NCBI GenBank assembly: GCA_035294265.1
Contig: DATGLK010000094.1
Coordinates: 1-52,904 of the forward strand
DNA from: Candidatus Binataceae bacterium
Lineage (GTDB): Bacteria; Desulfobacterota; Binatia; Binatales; Binataceae
Length of the DNA: 52,904 nucleotides
Direction: 5' to 3'
Every line of letters begins with the position of its first letter. Position 1 is the first letter of the stretch. Below, one piece after another: positions 1 through 7,375 of the stretch. The translations under genes were made by a program, and so were the position numbers. Under the pieces are notes generated by a model that worked only from the letters and a program-made list of their open reading frames with translations, ran no database searches and was not told where the DNA came from.

Positions 1-1
1 A

Positions 2-523
2 CCCGATCTGATGTGCCTGGGCAAGGGACTGACTGGCGGCTACCTGCCGATGGCCGCGACCCTGACCAGCGAGCAGGTATTCGCGGCTTTCTTAGGACAG
101 GTCGAAGAGGGCCGCACCTTCTATTATGGCCATACCTACACCGGCAATCCCCTGGCTGCGGCCGTGGCGATCGCTAATCTAAAGGTGTTCGACGAAGAAC
201 AAGTGGTCGCCCGGGTCGGCCCTTTGGCCGAGCAGCTCCGTCGCGGGCTGAGCCGCTTTGCCGCACACCCTCACGTCGCGGACATTCGCCAATGGGGTCT
301 GATGGCGGGGGTGGAGCTGATGGAAGAGGTGCAGCGATGCCAGCCCTTTGCACCCGCGGCTCAGGTCGGGGCGCGCATCGCGATGGCAGCGCGCCAAGCC
401 GGTGTGATCGTGAGGCCGTTGGGCGACGTGCTGGTCTTCATGCCCCCGCTTTCAATCGACGCCAGCGAAATCTCTCTCTTGCTGGACGCCGTATACGGCG
501 CCACTATCGAGATCGTTGGTTGA
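2..523 (+). CDS. bioA: Adenosylmethionine-8-amino-7-oxononanoate aminotransferase, C-terminal part
   Basis: Class III PLP-dependent aminotransferase of biotin synthesis; it converts 8-amino-7-oxononanoate to 7,8-diaminononanoate with S-adenosylmethionine as amino donor. The reading frame is open from base 2, so the N-terminal part lies outside the window; about 173 residues remain. The PLP-binding lysine is in the motif LMCLGKGLTGG (Lys codon 23-25), followed by GYLPMAAT and the conserved YGHTYTGNPLA and WGLMAGVEL stretches. The gene ends 9 bp before bioD, so the two are very probably co-transcribed and catalyse successive steps. A related class III aminotransferase is conceivable, but the motif set and the bioD neighbour make BioA the clear choice. 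Confidence 0.95.
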   Translation, partial: PDLMCLGKGLTGGYLPMAATLTSEQVFAAFLGQVEEGRTFYYGHTYTGNPLAAAVAIANLKVFDEEQVVARVGPLAEQLRRGLSRFAAHPHVADIRQWGLMAGVELMEEVQRCQPFAPAAQVGARIAMAARQAGVIVRPLGDVLVFMPPLSIDASEISLLLDAVYGATIEIVG

Positions 524-532
524 GGAGCTGCG

Positions 533-1210
533 ATGGCACGCGCGATTCTGATCACAGGCACCGATACCGGCGTGGGAAAGACCACTGTGGCCTGCGCCCT
601 GGCCTTCGCCAGCTTCGCCCGCAACCTGCGCACGGGTGTTTTCAAACCCGCCGAGACTGGCTGTAGCCAGGGTCCTGAGGGGCTGGTGGCAAGCGATGCC
701 CTGATCCTCAAAACTGCAGCTTCCTCGCCGCTGCCACTGGAGCTGATTTGTCCTTACCGCTACGCCCCGCCGTTGGCGCCGGCCGCCGCCGCGCGGCTGG
801 AGGGACTCCCCGTGCTTGACATCGCACGGCTGGTGGATTGCTTTGAAGAGATCGCGGCCGCCAACGACATCGTGATCGTGGAGAGCGCCGGTGGTTTGGC
901 CGTGCCGCTAACCTGGGATACCAATTTCGCCGATTTAGCCCAGACCCTCCAACTCGAAGTGGTGCTGGTAGTGCCTAACCGCTTGGGCAGCCTCAACGCC
1001 GCGGTTCTCTCCCTGGAGTACGCCGCGCGCAAGGGTTTGTGGGTTCGTGGTTATATCCTCAACGATGCCGAGCCCGCCGATTCGCCCGCCGCCGCCACCA
1101 ACGCCGATTCCCTTCTCCGTCTGACCGATGTGCCCTGCCTGGGCACGGTTAAACATCGCCAGCCGTTGCCCCTGGAACTAGTGGAACGCATTCTGAGAGG
1201 CCCGTGTTGA
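533..1210 (+). CDS. bioD: ATP-dependent dethiobiotin synthetase
   Basis: Cytoplasmic enzyme that carboxylates 7,8-diaminononanoate and closes the ureido ring to give dethiobiotin, using ATP and CO2. The 225-residue length is normal for the family. The P-loop GTDTGVGKTT is at residues 9-18, the substrate-binding KPAETGC follows near residue 38, and the ESAGGLAVPL stretch near residue 122 corresponds to the family VEGAGG motif with Ser in place of Gly. The ATG lies 9 bp after the bioA stop. No bioB or bioF is visible downstream, so the rest of the pathway is upstream of the window or elsewhere. Confidence 0.95.
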   Translation: MARAILITGTDTGVGKTTVACALAFASFARNLRTGVFKPAETGCSQGPEGLVASDALILKTAASSPLPLELICPYRYAPPLAPAAAARLEGLPVLDIARLVDCFEEIAAANDIVIVESAGGLAVPLTWDTNFADLAQTLQLEVVLVVPNRLGSLNAAVLSLEYAARKGLWVRGYILNDAEPADSPAAATNADSLLRLTDVPCLGTVKHRQPLPLELVERILRGPC

Positions 1211-1270
1211 AAAGCGCGCTCAACGAGGCGGCGGATTTATTATTAGACTTACCTCAGTGCAGGTGATGGC

Positions 1271-1531
1271 TTGGTAAAAATCGACATTGATCTGAAGGCC
1301 GGCTTTCTCCAATCGCTCAAGCGTGAAGTGCTGGCGCAGCTCAGCCCCGAAGAACGTGCGATTATCGAAGTCTCCACGGGCGAGATGGGCAACAAGCCCG
1401 ATGCGGTCAAGCTGGGATGGCTCAAGATGCGCACGGGTCAGGTCTGGACCAAACCACAATATACTCGCGCGCTTAAGAAGACGATGGATAAGTTGCGCCA
1501 AGCGGTGGCCGAAGCCGAAAAGCTCGGCTGA
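1271..1531 (+). CDS. Small protein of unknown function (86 aa)
   Basis: I do not recognise a family. The frame has an upstream stop at 1244-1246 and no ATG or GTG start, only TTG at 1271; an AGGTGA ribosome-binding sequence at 1261-1266 supports that start. The product is small, charged and apparently soluble: an alternating N-terminus (VKIDIDLKAG), a central EVSTGEMGNKPDAVKLGWL stretch and a basic-acidic C-terminal helix (ALKKTMDKLRQAVAEAEKLG). No signal peptide, transmembrane segment or metal motif is seen. It lies 60 bp after bioD on the same strand and converges with tyrS. It could be a spurious frame, but the amino-acid composition looks like protein. Confidence 0.5.
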   Translation: MVKIDIDLKAGFLQSLKREVLAQLSPEERAIIEVSTGEMGNKPDAVKLGWLKMRTGQVWTKPQYTRALKKTMDKLRQAVAEAEKLG

Positions 1532-1566
1532 CCGCGGGTTGGTCTTTGACCCCGCTGAACACCCGC

Positions 1567-2778
1567 TCAGGGCTGGATGCGTGCGATGCGCCGTTTGCCA
1601 ACTTCCAGCAGGCCGTGATGGCCGGGAACGAAGCGAAAATTGGCGTCGCGCACCGCTTCACCGTCCACCCTCACTGCGCCCTGTCCGATCAGGCGGCGAG
1701 CTTCGCTAGTGGAGGGAACAAAGTTGAGCTGCTTCATCAGCTCGCATAGCCAGATTTCACCGGCAATCCTAAAGGTCGGCACCTCGGCGGGCACCTCGCG
1801 CCGCTGAAAGCGGGTTTCGAAATAGACCCGCGCGGCCGCGCTTTCCTTCGCATCGTGGTATTCGCCCACGATCAGGTCAGCCAGCCGCTTTTTGGCTTCC
1901 ATCGGGTGGATCGCTCCGCTCCTGACTCGTGCCAGCTCGTTTTCATCCACTGCGGTCAGCAGTTCGTAATAGCGGGGCATCAACTGGTCCGGGATGGACA
2001 TCAACTTGCCAAACATCTCCCGGGGGCTTTCAGTCAAGCCAACATAATTGCCGTAGGATTTGGACATCTTGCGCACGCCATCCAGCCCCTCCAGCAGCGG
2101 CATCGTAAGCACCACCTGGGGCGGCTGATGGAAGGCGCGCTGAAGTTCGCGACCCACCAGCAGATTAAATTTCTGATCGGTGCCCCCCAACTCGACGTCG
2201 GCCTTGATCGCCACTGAATCGTAACCCTGCACCAGCGGATAGAGCAGCTCGTGCAGAAACAGCGGCTGTTGAGTGCTCAGACGCTGCTCGAAGTCGTCGC
2301 GTTCCAGGATGCGCGCGACGCTCAGATGGGCGCCGATTTTGATCAGATCGCGCAGGCCAAGCTTATCCAGCCATTCGCTGTTGAAGCGCACCTCAGTGCG
2401 CTCGGGGTCGAGAATCTTGAAGACCTGGCGCTGATAGGTCTGCGCGTTTTCAGCGATTTGCTCGGGGCTGAGCGGTTTGCGTACCTCGCTGCGACCGGTG
2501 GGGTCGCCGATGGCGGCAGTGAAGTCACCCACCAGGAAGATCACGCGATGGCCGAGATCCTGAAACTCGCGCAGCTTTTTGAGCGTAATGGCGTGGCCCA
2601 GATGGAGGTCGGGAGCGGTTGGGTCCATCCCAAGTTTAATCCGCAGGGGCCGTCCCTCGGCTAGCTTGGACGCCAACTCCTCAAGCGAGATCAGCTCGGC
2701 CGCCGTGGCGCTCAGACGCTGGGCAATTTCCAATGCTCGCGATTTGTCCACCGCACCTCCGCCGCAGCCCGCGGCCAT
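1567..2778 (-). CDS. tyrS: Tyrosyl-tRNA synthetase
   Basis: Class I aminoacyl-tRNA synthetase charging tRNA-Tyr. The HIGH signature appears as HLGHA at residues 59-63 and the KMSKS loop as KMSKS at 238-242; [15 protein letters not shown] and GDPTGRSE are typical of the TyrZ-like bacterial branch. An S4 RNA-binding domain occupies roughly residues 337-403 ([15 protein letters not shown]). Length about 400 residues is usual. The annotated ATG at 2778 has no clear ribosome-binding site; a GTG at 2751 (VDKSRALEI) follows a GGAGGT with short spacing and would better match the family N-terminus, so the first nine residues are doubtful. Confidence 0.95.
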   Translation of the reverse strand: MAAGCGGGAVDKSRALEIAQRLSATAAELISLEELASKLAEGRPLRIKLGMDPTAPDLHLGHAITLKKLREFQDLGHRVIFLVGDFTAAIGDPTGRSEVRKPLSPEQIAENAQTYQRQVFKILDPERTEVRFNSEWLDKLGLRDLIKIGAHLSVARILERDDFEQRLSTQQPLFLHELLYPLVQGYDSVAIKADVELGGTDQKFNLLVGRELQRAFHQPPQVVLTMPLLEGLDGVRKMSKSYGNYVGLTESPREMFGKLMSIPDQLMPRYYELLTAVDENELARVRSGAIHPMEAKKRLADLIVGEYHDAKESAAARVYFETRFQRREVPAEVPTFRIAGEIWLCELMKQLNFVPSTSEARRLIGQGAVRVDGEAVRDANFRFVPGHHGLLEVGKRRIARIQP

Positions 2779-2980
2779 GGTTCGTTAAGATCCCTATGAA
2801 GTTAGCGTAAAGCCGCAGGGTGACAATAGGCCGTTGAGCGCGCCGCGTCCCGCTAAGCTGCACGGCAATCTCGATGCCGGGCAGCCGGCCTGGCAATTTG
2901 TCGGGCAAGTTCCCGAGCGACCTCTCCCCGCTCGCGCAGCGAGATGACTGGCCCTTTCACCCGCGAGGTGGGGGAAAAAC

Positions 2981-3631
2981 TTACAGATCGGGAGCGAACC
3001 AAGGCTGAGTGATAAGCCAGCGTTGCGAGGGCGGGGCAGGGGCCGAGGGTCTTGCAGGCGAAACGAGCAAGCTTCTTTTGCCGCTTGGACGGAATCTGGC
3101 GTGCCAGGTGGCGACAAACCACGGGCGACCGTCCGCCATTCCGTAAACTCTTGCGCGTACCCCCAGGATCTTGCCTTCAACGCGTAGGCGTAAGCGGGTG
3201 GTTTCATCCAGGTGAACCTTACGCGCGTTCGCGGCGCGCACGGTAACTTGCCAGCTTAGCTCGCTGACCAGCTCAAGCGGGCCGACGGCCTGCTGGTAGC
3301 TTTGCCAATCGCCAATCGAATCTGATACCCCGTGCAACGAGGGGGTTACCTCCATCACCCTCAGCTCGTAGGGACGTGTGCGAAGGCGTATCCAGCATAA
3401 CCGATAATCCTTGCCCATCCAGGGGCCCAGCGAAAAATCTCGACTGAGCGGGCGGATGGTGTCGAGGTGGTCCACCTCGCCTTTCCAGCACCGTGGCTTT
3501 GGGCGTGCGGTCCGATGGTTGAGCGCGCCCGCGTTGAGCACGGGGCTTGCCAACAGAGCCGCGAACAGGAGTACGCACGCCCGCTTGACGAAACGCCAAA
3601 CGCGCTTTGGCCACTTGGGCACGATCGCCAT
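2981..3631 (-). CDS. Exported protein of unknown function (216 aa)
   Basis: No family recognised. The N-terminus has basic residues (KWPKRVWRFVKRA) followed by a hydrophobic stretch (VLLFAALLASPVLNAGA), as in a Sec signal peptide or an N-terminal membrane anchor. The remainder is a mixed alpha/beta sequence with many aromatic and Arg residues (WMGKDYRLCWIRLRTRPYEL, DETTRLRLRVEGKILGV) and no cysteine cluster or catalytic motif I can name. It is on the minus strand between the divergent tail of the next gene and tyrS. The 200 bp between its stop and tyrS hold nothing I can identify. A periplasmic or cell-envelope role is inferred from the signal alone. Confidence 0.6.
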   Translation of the reverse strand: MAIVPKWPKRVWRFVKRACVLLFAALLASPVLNAGALNHRTARPKPRCWKGEVDHLDTIRPLSRDFSLGPWMGKDYRLCWIRLRTRPYELRVMEVTPSLHGVSDSIGDWQSYQQAVGPLELVSELSWQVTVRAANARKVHLDETTRLRLRVEGKILGVRARVYGMADGRPWFVATWHARFRPSGKRSLLVSPARPSAPAPPSQRWLITQPWFAPDL

Positions 3632-3746
3632 GGCCTACAATTAATTGCCCACCCCTCCACGGCGCTGTGCGCTGTGCCCGCGAAGTCTTACTCTGAAAGT
3701 GAGAGAGTAGCGCGCGGTGCGATGACGATCGGCCGACCAAGCAGCC

Positions 3747-4559
3747 TCAGCTACAAGCGCAGTTCTGACACAGGGCAAGGATTATCGCGCGCGAAGAATT
3801 AAGCAGCGCAAAGCCTGACAGACCTGGGGCCTGCAAGCTAGGCAAGCCCGGTTCGGCTTCGGAAGCGGCCACCGGCGCCGGGGGCGGCGGAAAGAAGGCA
3901 AAGACTGGAGGCGGGATAAAGGGCGAGGCGGGCCGGCGGTTGAAATTGAAGTTCAGACACAAGTTGACCGCGTTCTCGCGGGCTTGGAAGTAACTGCTGG
4001 CGTTGACCGTTCCCATCCAGCGGGTGTAAGAAGCCGAGCCGTTGCAACTACAGTTGTAGACTCGCGGTGCCGGGGTGGGTGCGGCGGTAGCCATTGCAAT
4101 CTGTGGCAACGTCAACGGCGGTAACGCGCTTGGTGTCGGCAGAGTGCCCGAGAGCGCCGGCGGCGCCGGAGCTACCGCGACACCGGCTGGCGGCGCCACT
4201 ACCGGCGCGGGCACGCTGCCCGGAATGATCGAGACAAAAGTGGGAGCAGGCTGCGGCGCGCCCGCGAGTTGAGCGCGCGCTCGCGGCGGATGGGACAACA
4301 TCAGTAAAACCGCGGCGGCGACTGGAGCGCAAATTATCGCGAGCCGTACCACCAGTTGCAGCGCTTGGCGCCCAGCGCTTAAACCGTGCAAATTCAGCTC
4401 TACTGCCGTAGCCGACAAATCGAATTTCGATTGCACCTTGCGACCTGACCCTTTCGTGCACACCGCCTGTTGCTCTTGATCGATCGACCCGACCCGGAGT
4501 TGACCGTCGGATTCGCGAAAAAAAGATGTCAACCTTTGGGCGCATGGTTCGATCACCAT
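3747..4559 (-). CDS. Proline-rich membrane-anchored protein with Cys-rich C-terminus
   Basis: No family recognised. Residues about 69-90 form one hydrophobic segment (LVVRLAIICAPVAAAVLLML) followed by HPPRARAQLA, so the protein is probably anchored in the inner membrane or exported. A long Pro/Ala-rich linker (about 95-165) leads to a folded-looking patch with paired cysteines, VYNCSCNGSASYTRWMG, then another proline run and a final CQNCACS. The upstream 68 residues are hydrophilic and the true start may be later. The gene is divergent from the ECF sigma factor with only 16 bp between the annotated starts, which suggests shared control. The cysteine pairs could form disulfides outside the cytoplasm; that is inference. 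Confidence 0.55.
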   Translation of the reverse strand: MVIEPCAQRLTSFFRESDGQLRVGSIDQEQQAVCTKGSGRKVQSKFDLSATAVELNLHGLSAGRQALQLVVRLAIICAPVAAAVLLMLSHPPRARAQLAGAPQPAPTFVSIIPGSVPAPVVAPPAGVAVAPAPPALSGTLPTPSALPPLTLPQIAMATAAPTPAPRVYNCSCNGSASYTRWMGTVNASSYFQARENAVNLCLNFNFNRRPASPFIPPPVFAFFPPPPAPVAASEAEPGLPSLQAPGLSGFALLNSSRAIILALCQNCACS

Positions 4560-4575
4560 CCAAGAGGCCAGCGCG

Positions 4576-5118
4576 ATGAGGGTTCAAATTCCACCGAAAG
4601 CTTCCGTCCCAGGACCGCTTCCCGACGGTTGGAATGGGCTTTACCGTGACCATCACGAACGCATCTTGCGCCTATGCCGGGTGATGCTGGCGGACGAGCA
4701 GAGCGCGCAGGAGATCACGCAGGAGGTGTTTTTGCGCTCATACCAGCGCATGGCCGTAGGCGAGCAGCCACTAAGTTGGGGCGCCTGGCTGACGCGCGTC
4801 GCAGCCAATGCCTGCCGTGATGTTCGCCGCTCGGCTTGGTGCAGGCGCTTGAGCCCCCGGGTCGAGTTGGAGGAAATCCCGCTGGAGCCCGGACACGACA
4901 CTCCCGAGCATAGCCTGGAGCGGCAGGAATTATGCCGAAGGGTCTGGCAGCAGTGTCTTCGCTTGCCGCGCCGCCAGCGCGAGGTGCTGGTTCTGCGCCG
5001 GCTTGAGCAGTGGCCGATCGAGGAGGTGGCCGAAGCCCTGGGACTGAGCGAAGGCGCGGTCAAGCGCCATCTGTTCCGCGCCCTACAGCGCCTGCGCAAG
5101 GTCTTGGTCGAGGGGTGA
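4576..5118 (+). CDS. RNA polymerase sigma factor, ECF subfamily
   Basis: Alternative sigma factor of the extracytoplasmic-function group, directing RNA polymerase to a specific promoter set. The 180 residues comprise region 2 (about 22-85, with ILRLCRVMLADEQSAQEITQ and EVFLRSYQRM) and region 4 (about 127-175, with LPRRQREVLVLRRLEQWPIEEV followed by a helix-turn-helix ALGLSEGAVKRHLFRALQRL), joined by a short linker. The gene is followed after 3 bp by a small zinc-finger-like membrane protein that looks like its anti-sigma factor, and then by two TolC-family genes, which are therefore likely regulon members. I found no clear ECF-type promoter motif to name. The first dozen residues (VQIPPKAS) are poorly conserved-looking and the start may lie slightly downstream. 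Confidence 0.9.
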   Translation: MRVQIPPKASVPGPLPDGWNGLYRDHHERILRLCRVMLADEQSAQEITQEVFLRSYQRMAVGEQPLSWGAWLTRVAANACRDVRRSAWCRRLSPRVELEEIPLEPGHDTPEHSLERQELCRRVWQQCLRLPRRQREVLVLRRLEQWPIEEVAEALGLSEGAVKRHLFRALQRLRKVLVEG

Positions 5119-5121
5119 GCT

Positions 5122-5496
5122 ATGAAGGAATGCCTGGGGGAAAAAAGTTTGCTGGCCTGCTGCCTGGGGGAGGCAGACCACAAGAGCCGGGTGCATCTGC
5201 AATCTTGCATCATTTGCGCCCGCCGCTATCGCCGTCTGCGCAATGAGCTGCTGATGCTGGATCAAACCTTGATTAAAGGTGCGCGCTTGAAGGTCCGCTC
5301 GGAACCATCTCATCCGCCGATGGTCTTGGCCCGAAAGGGACTAGCCCTAATCGCGGCTTTCGCGCTGGGTTCCCTGCTCGGCCCCCATCCGGGTTCGAAC
5401 TGGACCAGAAACCTTGGTGCGCTATTCGCTCATGGCTGGAATTCTGGCCGTTATCGCCTTCATCAGCGCCATTCGCCATCTACGAATCAAAAATAA
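5122..5496 (+). CDS. Putative anti-sigma factor with zinc-finger-like motif
   Basis: The 124-residue product starts 3 bp after the sigma stop, with a GGGGTGA ribosome-binding sequence inside the sigma gene, so translation is probably coupled. Its N-terminal part carries CCLGEADHKSRVHLQSCIIC, which resembles the His-x3-Cys-x2-Cys zinc-binding anti-sigma (ZAS) motif: HLQSCIIC at about residues 29-36. One hydrophobic segment (GLALIAAFALGSLLG, about 74-88) would span the inner membrane, leaving a short C-terminal tail outside. Expected role: hold the ECF sigma factor inactive until an envelope signal arrives. Function is inferred from position plus motif; family assignment by profile was not possible. 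Confidence 0.7.
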   Translation: MKECLGEKSLLACCLGEADHKSRVHLQSCIICARRYRRLRNELLMLDQTLIKGARLKVRSEPSHPPMVLARKGLALIAAFALGSLLGPHPGSNWTRNLGALFAHGWNSGRYRLHQRHSPSTNQK

Positions 5497-5542
5497 TGAG
5501 TGCCACAACCGGCGTGGTCGCCGCGATCGGCCGAGGGTAAAC

Positions 5543-7375
5543 ATGAGTTTCAGTCTCGCAAGATGGGTCCGCATGCAGACCATGGCACTTTTAATTATGC
5601 CATTGCTGCTCGCCACCAGCGCTGCGTTTGCCGCATCGCCGGTGAATTCACAGCTTACCCAGCCGCCCAGCATGAGTACGCCCAGCTCGGCAGTCACGCA
5701 GTTCGAGTATCACGATTCAGTCAAATCGCTACCAGAGATCCTGATGCGCCAATGGCAACCCAGCGGGCGGCTGGTGATTCCGGAGAGCGTGACCAGTTCC
5801 AACTATCTGCGTACTATCGATGACAACGTCAGCCGGCTCACCCTCAAGCAAGCGATTTATGTCGCTTTGCGCAACAATCCCAATGTTGCGGCGGCTCGCT
5901 TGAACCCGCTGATCGCGACCGAGAGCATCAAGGCTCAATACGGTGTATTTGATCCTGACCTGACGGCGAATCTTGAAGACGAAGATTCGAATATGCCGAT
6001 CACCACGCCATTGGAAGTAAAAAGCGGCAACACCCTGACGACTCATCTGTATGAATGGAACTTTGGAGTGAACAAGATACTGGCGAGCACCAACGGCACA
6101 CTGGGGCTTACCTTCAACAACGAATATCAGACCACCAACAATCTTACCGATACGATCGTGCCTTCCTACGTGCCGACCTTGGGATTGTCCCTGAGTCAGC
6201 CGCTTCTTCGCAATTTCGGTTTGCAGTTCGCCACGATCAACGTACAACTTGCCAATATCGGACAAGTACAAGCGCAGTACCAATACGCCAGCACTCTGTC
6301 CTCTTTCGTGGAGCAAATCGGCTTTTACTATTGGGAACTGGTTCGAGCCCAGGAAAATCTGCAGGTCGCCGAGGAGGCCTTGCGCTTCAACGAGGACGTG
6401 GTCAAGCAGGATCGGATCGAGTTGCGAGTTGGAACCCTGGCGCCGCTGGATCTCAACGAGGCGCAATCGGCCGCGGCGGCGGCGTTGGCCAACGTATACG
6501 CGGCACGGGCCGCGCTGGATAGCGCGCGCACGACCCTGCGCCAGAATGTTATGCTCGATCCTCATCGCACCTTCATTCCGCGCCAGATTGAGCCCGCCCA
6601 GGAGCCCAATCCGGTTCAGGACAAACTTGAGAGCCGAGATCAGGCTCTGCACAACGCGGCGTTCTACCGCCCGGTGCTAGGCCAGATGCGCCAGGCGATT
6701 CGACAGGCATTGCTGCAAGTACGCTTTCAGCAAAATCAACTGTTGCCGCAGCTCAACGCCGATGCCCAAATTGCGGTTACCAGCCAGGGCGGGGAGGCGC
6801 AATGCGGTCCCACTTTCGGGCTAGTCACGCCCAATTGCGATATTGCTCCGGGAGCCAGTGGCTATCGGTTGCCCTTTACCGGAAGTTACGGCGATACCTT
6901 GGGAAAAATGTTCGATTTTACTTATTACAGCTACACTGCTTTGCTCAGCGCCGAACGTCCCTTGGAAAATGCCAACGCGCGCGCCGCTTTGGCACAACAG
7001 CGGATTGCTTACGAACAGACCCGGATGGAGTTTCGCAGCCAGTTGTCACAGGTTGTCGCCGACGTTTTGACCTCGCTCAGTAACCTTTCCGCTTACGTGC
7101 CCGCGGTCCAGGCCGCCCTGCGCGCGCGAGGCTATGCCGAAGAAGCGTTGCATGACGAGACCGCGCGGTTTCGGGTCGGCATGGCGACCACGCACGATCT
7201 GCTGCAGTATCAGGCGTCGCTGGTGCAGGCCCAGGGCAACGTAATTCAGACCGAAGTCGGGCTGGAAGAGGCACGGCTGGCCTTTTGGCACGCCGAAGGA
7301 ACGCTGCTGCGTCACTTCAATGTTGTCTTCCAACTTAGCAACACTCCGGAAACGCCATGGTTCGCCCGTTTTTAG
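5543..7375 (+). CDS. TolC-family outer-membrane efflux/secretion channel, first copy
   Basis: Outer membrane efflux protein family: trimeric beta-barrel plus periplasmic alpha-helical tunnel that connects inner-membrane pumps or secretion systems to the exterior. The start ATG at 5543 follows a GAGGG and gives a clean signal peptide (MALLIMPLLLATSAAFAASP); the open frame extends upstream but without support. After an unusual ~90-residue N-terminal stretch, two OEP repeats are seen: LTLKQAIYVALRNNPNV to about residue 320, with the hallmark VGTLAPLDLNEAQ, and a second from about 360 with RFRVGMATTHDLLQYQ. A loop near residue 440 holds two cysteines (QCGPT and NCDIA). At 610 residues it is longer than TolC (~470-490). 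It overlaps the next, homologous gene by 19 bp. Confidence 0.9.
   Translation: MSFSLARWVRMQTMALLIMPLLLATSAAFAASPVNSQLTQPPSMSTPSSAVTQFEYHDSVKSLPEILMRQWQPSGRLVIPESVTSSNYLRTIDDNVSRLTLKQAIYVALRNNPNVAAARLNPLIATESIKAQYGVFDPDLTANLEDEDSNMPITTPLEVKSGNTLTTHLYEWNFGVNKILASTNGTLGLTFNNEYQTTNNLTDTIVPSYVPTLGLSLSQPLLRNFGLQFATINVQLANIGQVQAQYQYASTLSSFVEQIGFYYWELVRAQENLQVAEEALRFNEDVVKQDRIELRVGTLAPLDLNEAQSAAAAALANVYAARAALDSARTTLRQNVMLDPHRTFIPRQIEPAQEPNPVQDKLESRDQALHNAAFYRPVLGQMRQAIRQALLQVRFQQNQLLPQLNADAQIAVTSQGGEAQCGPTFGLVTPNCDIAPGASGYRLPFTGSYGDTLGKMFDFTYYSYTALLSAERPLENANARAALAQQRIAYEQTRMEFRSQLSQVVADVLTSLSNLSAYVPAVQAALRARGYAEEALHDETARFRVGMATTHDLLQYQASLVQAQGNVIQTEVGLEEARLAFWHAEGTLLRHFNVVFQLSNTPETPWFARF

Noticed and set aside
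4505-4600. tRNA-like T-arm sequence (GGGTTCAAATTCC) at the start of the sigma factor gene
   Set aside because: The stem around the TTCAAAT loop has mismatches, position 61 is T instead of C, and no D-arm, anticodon arm or acceptor stem can be built upstream.
5380-5500. Frameshift extending the anti-sigma factor into a second hydrophobic stretch (MAGILAVIAFISAI)
   Set aside because: The shifted frame would run without a stop into the TolC gene; the unshifted gene has its own stop and one adequate membrane helix.
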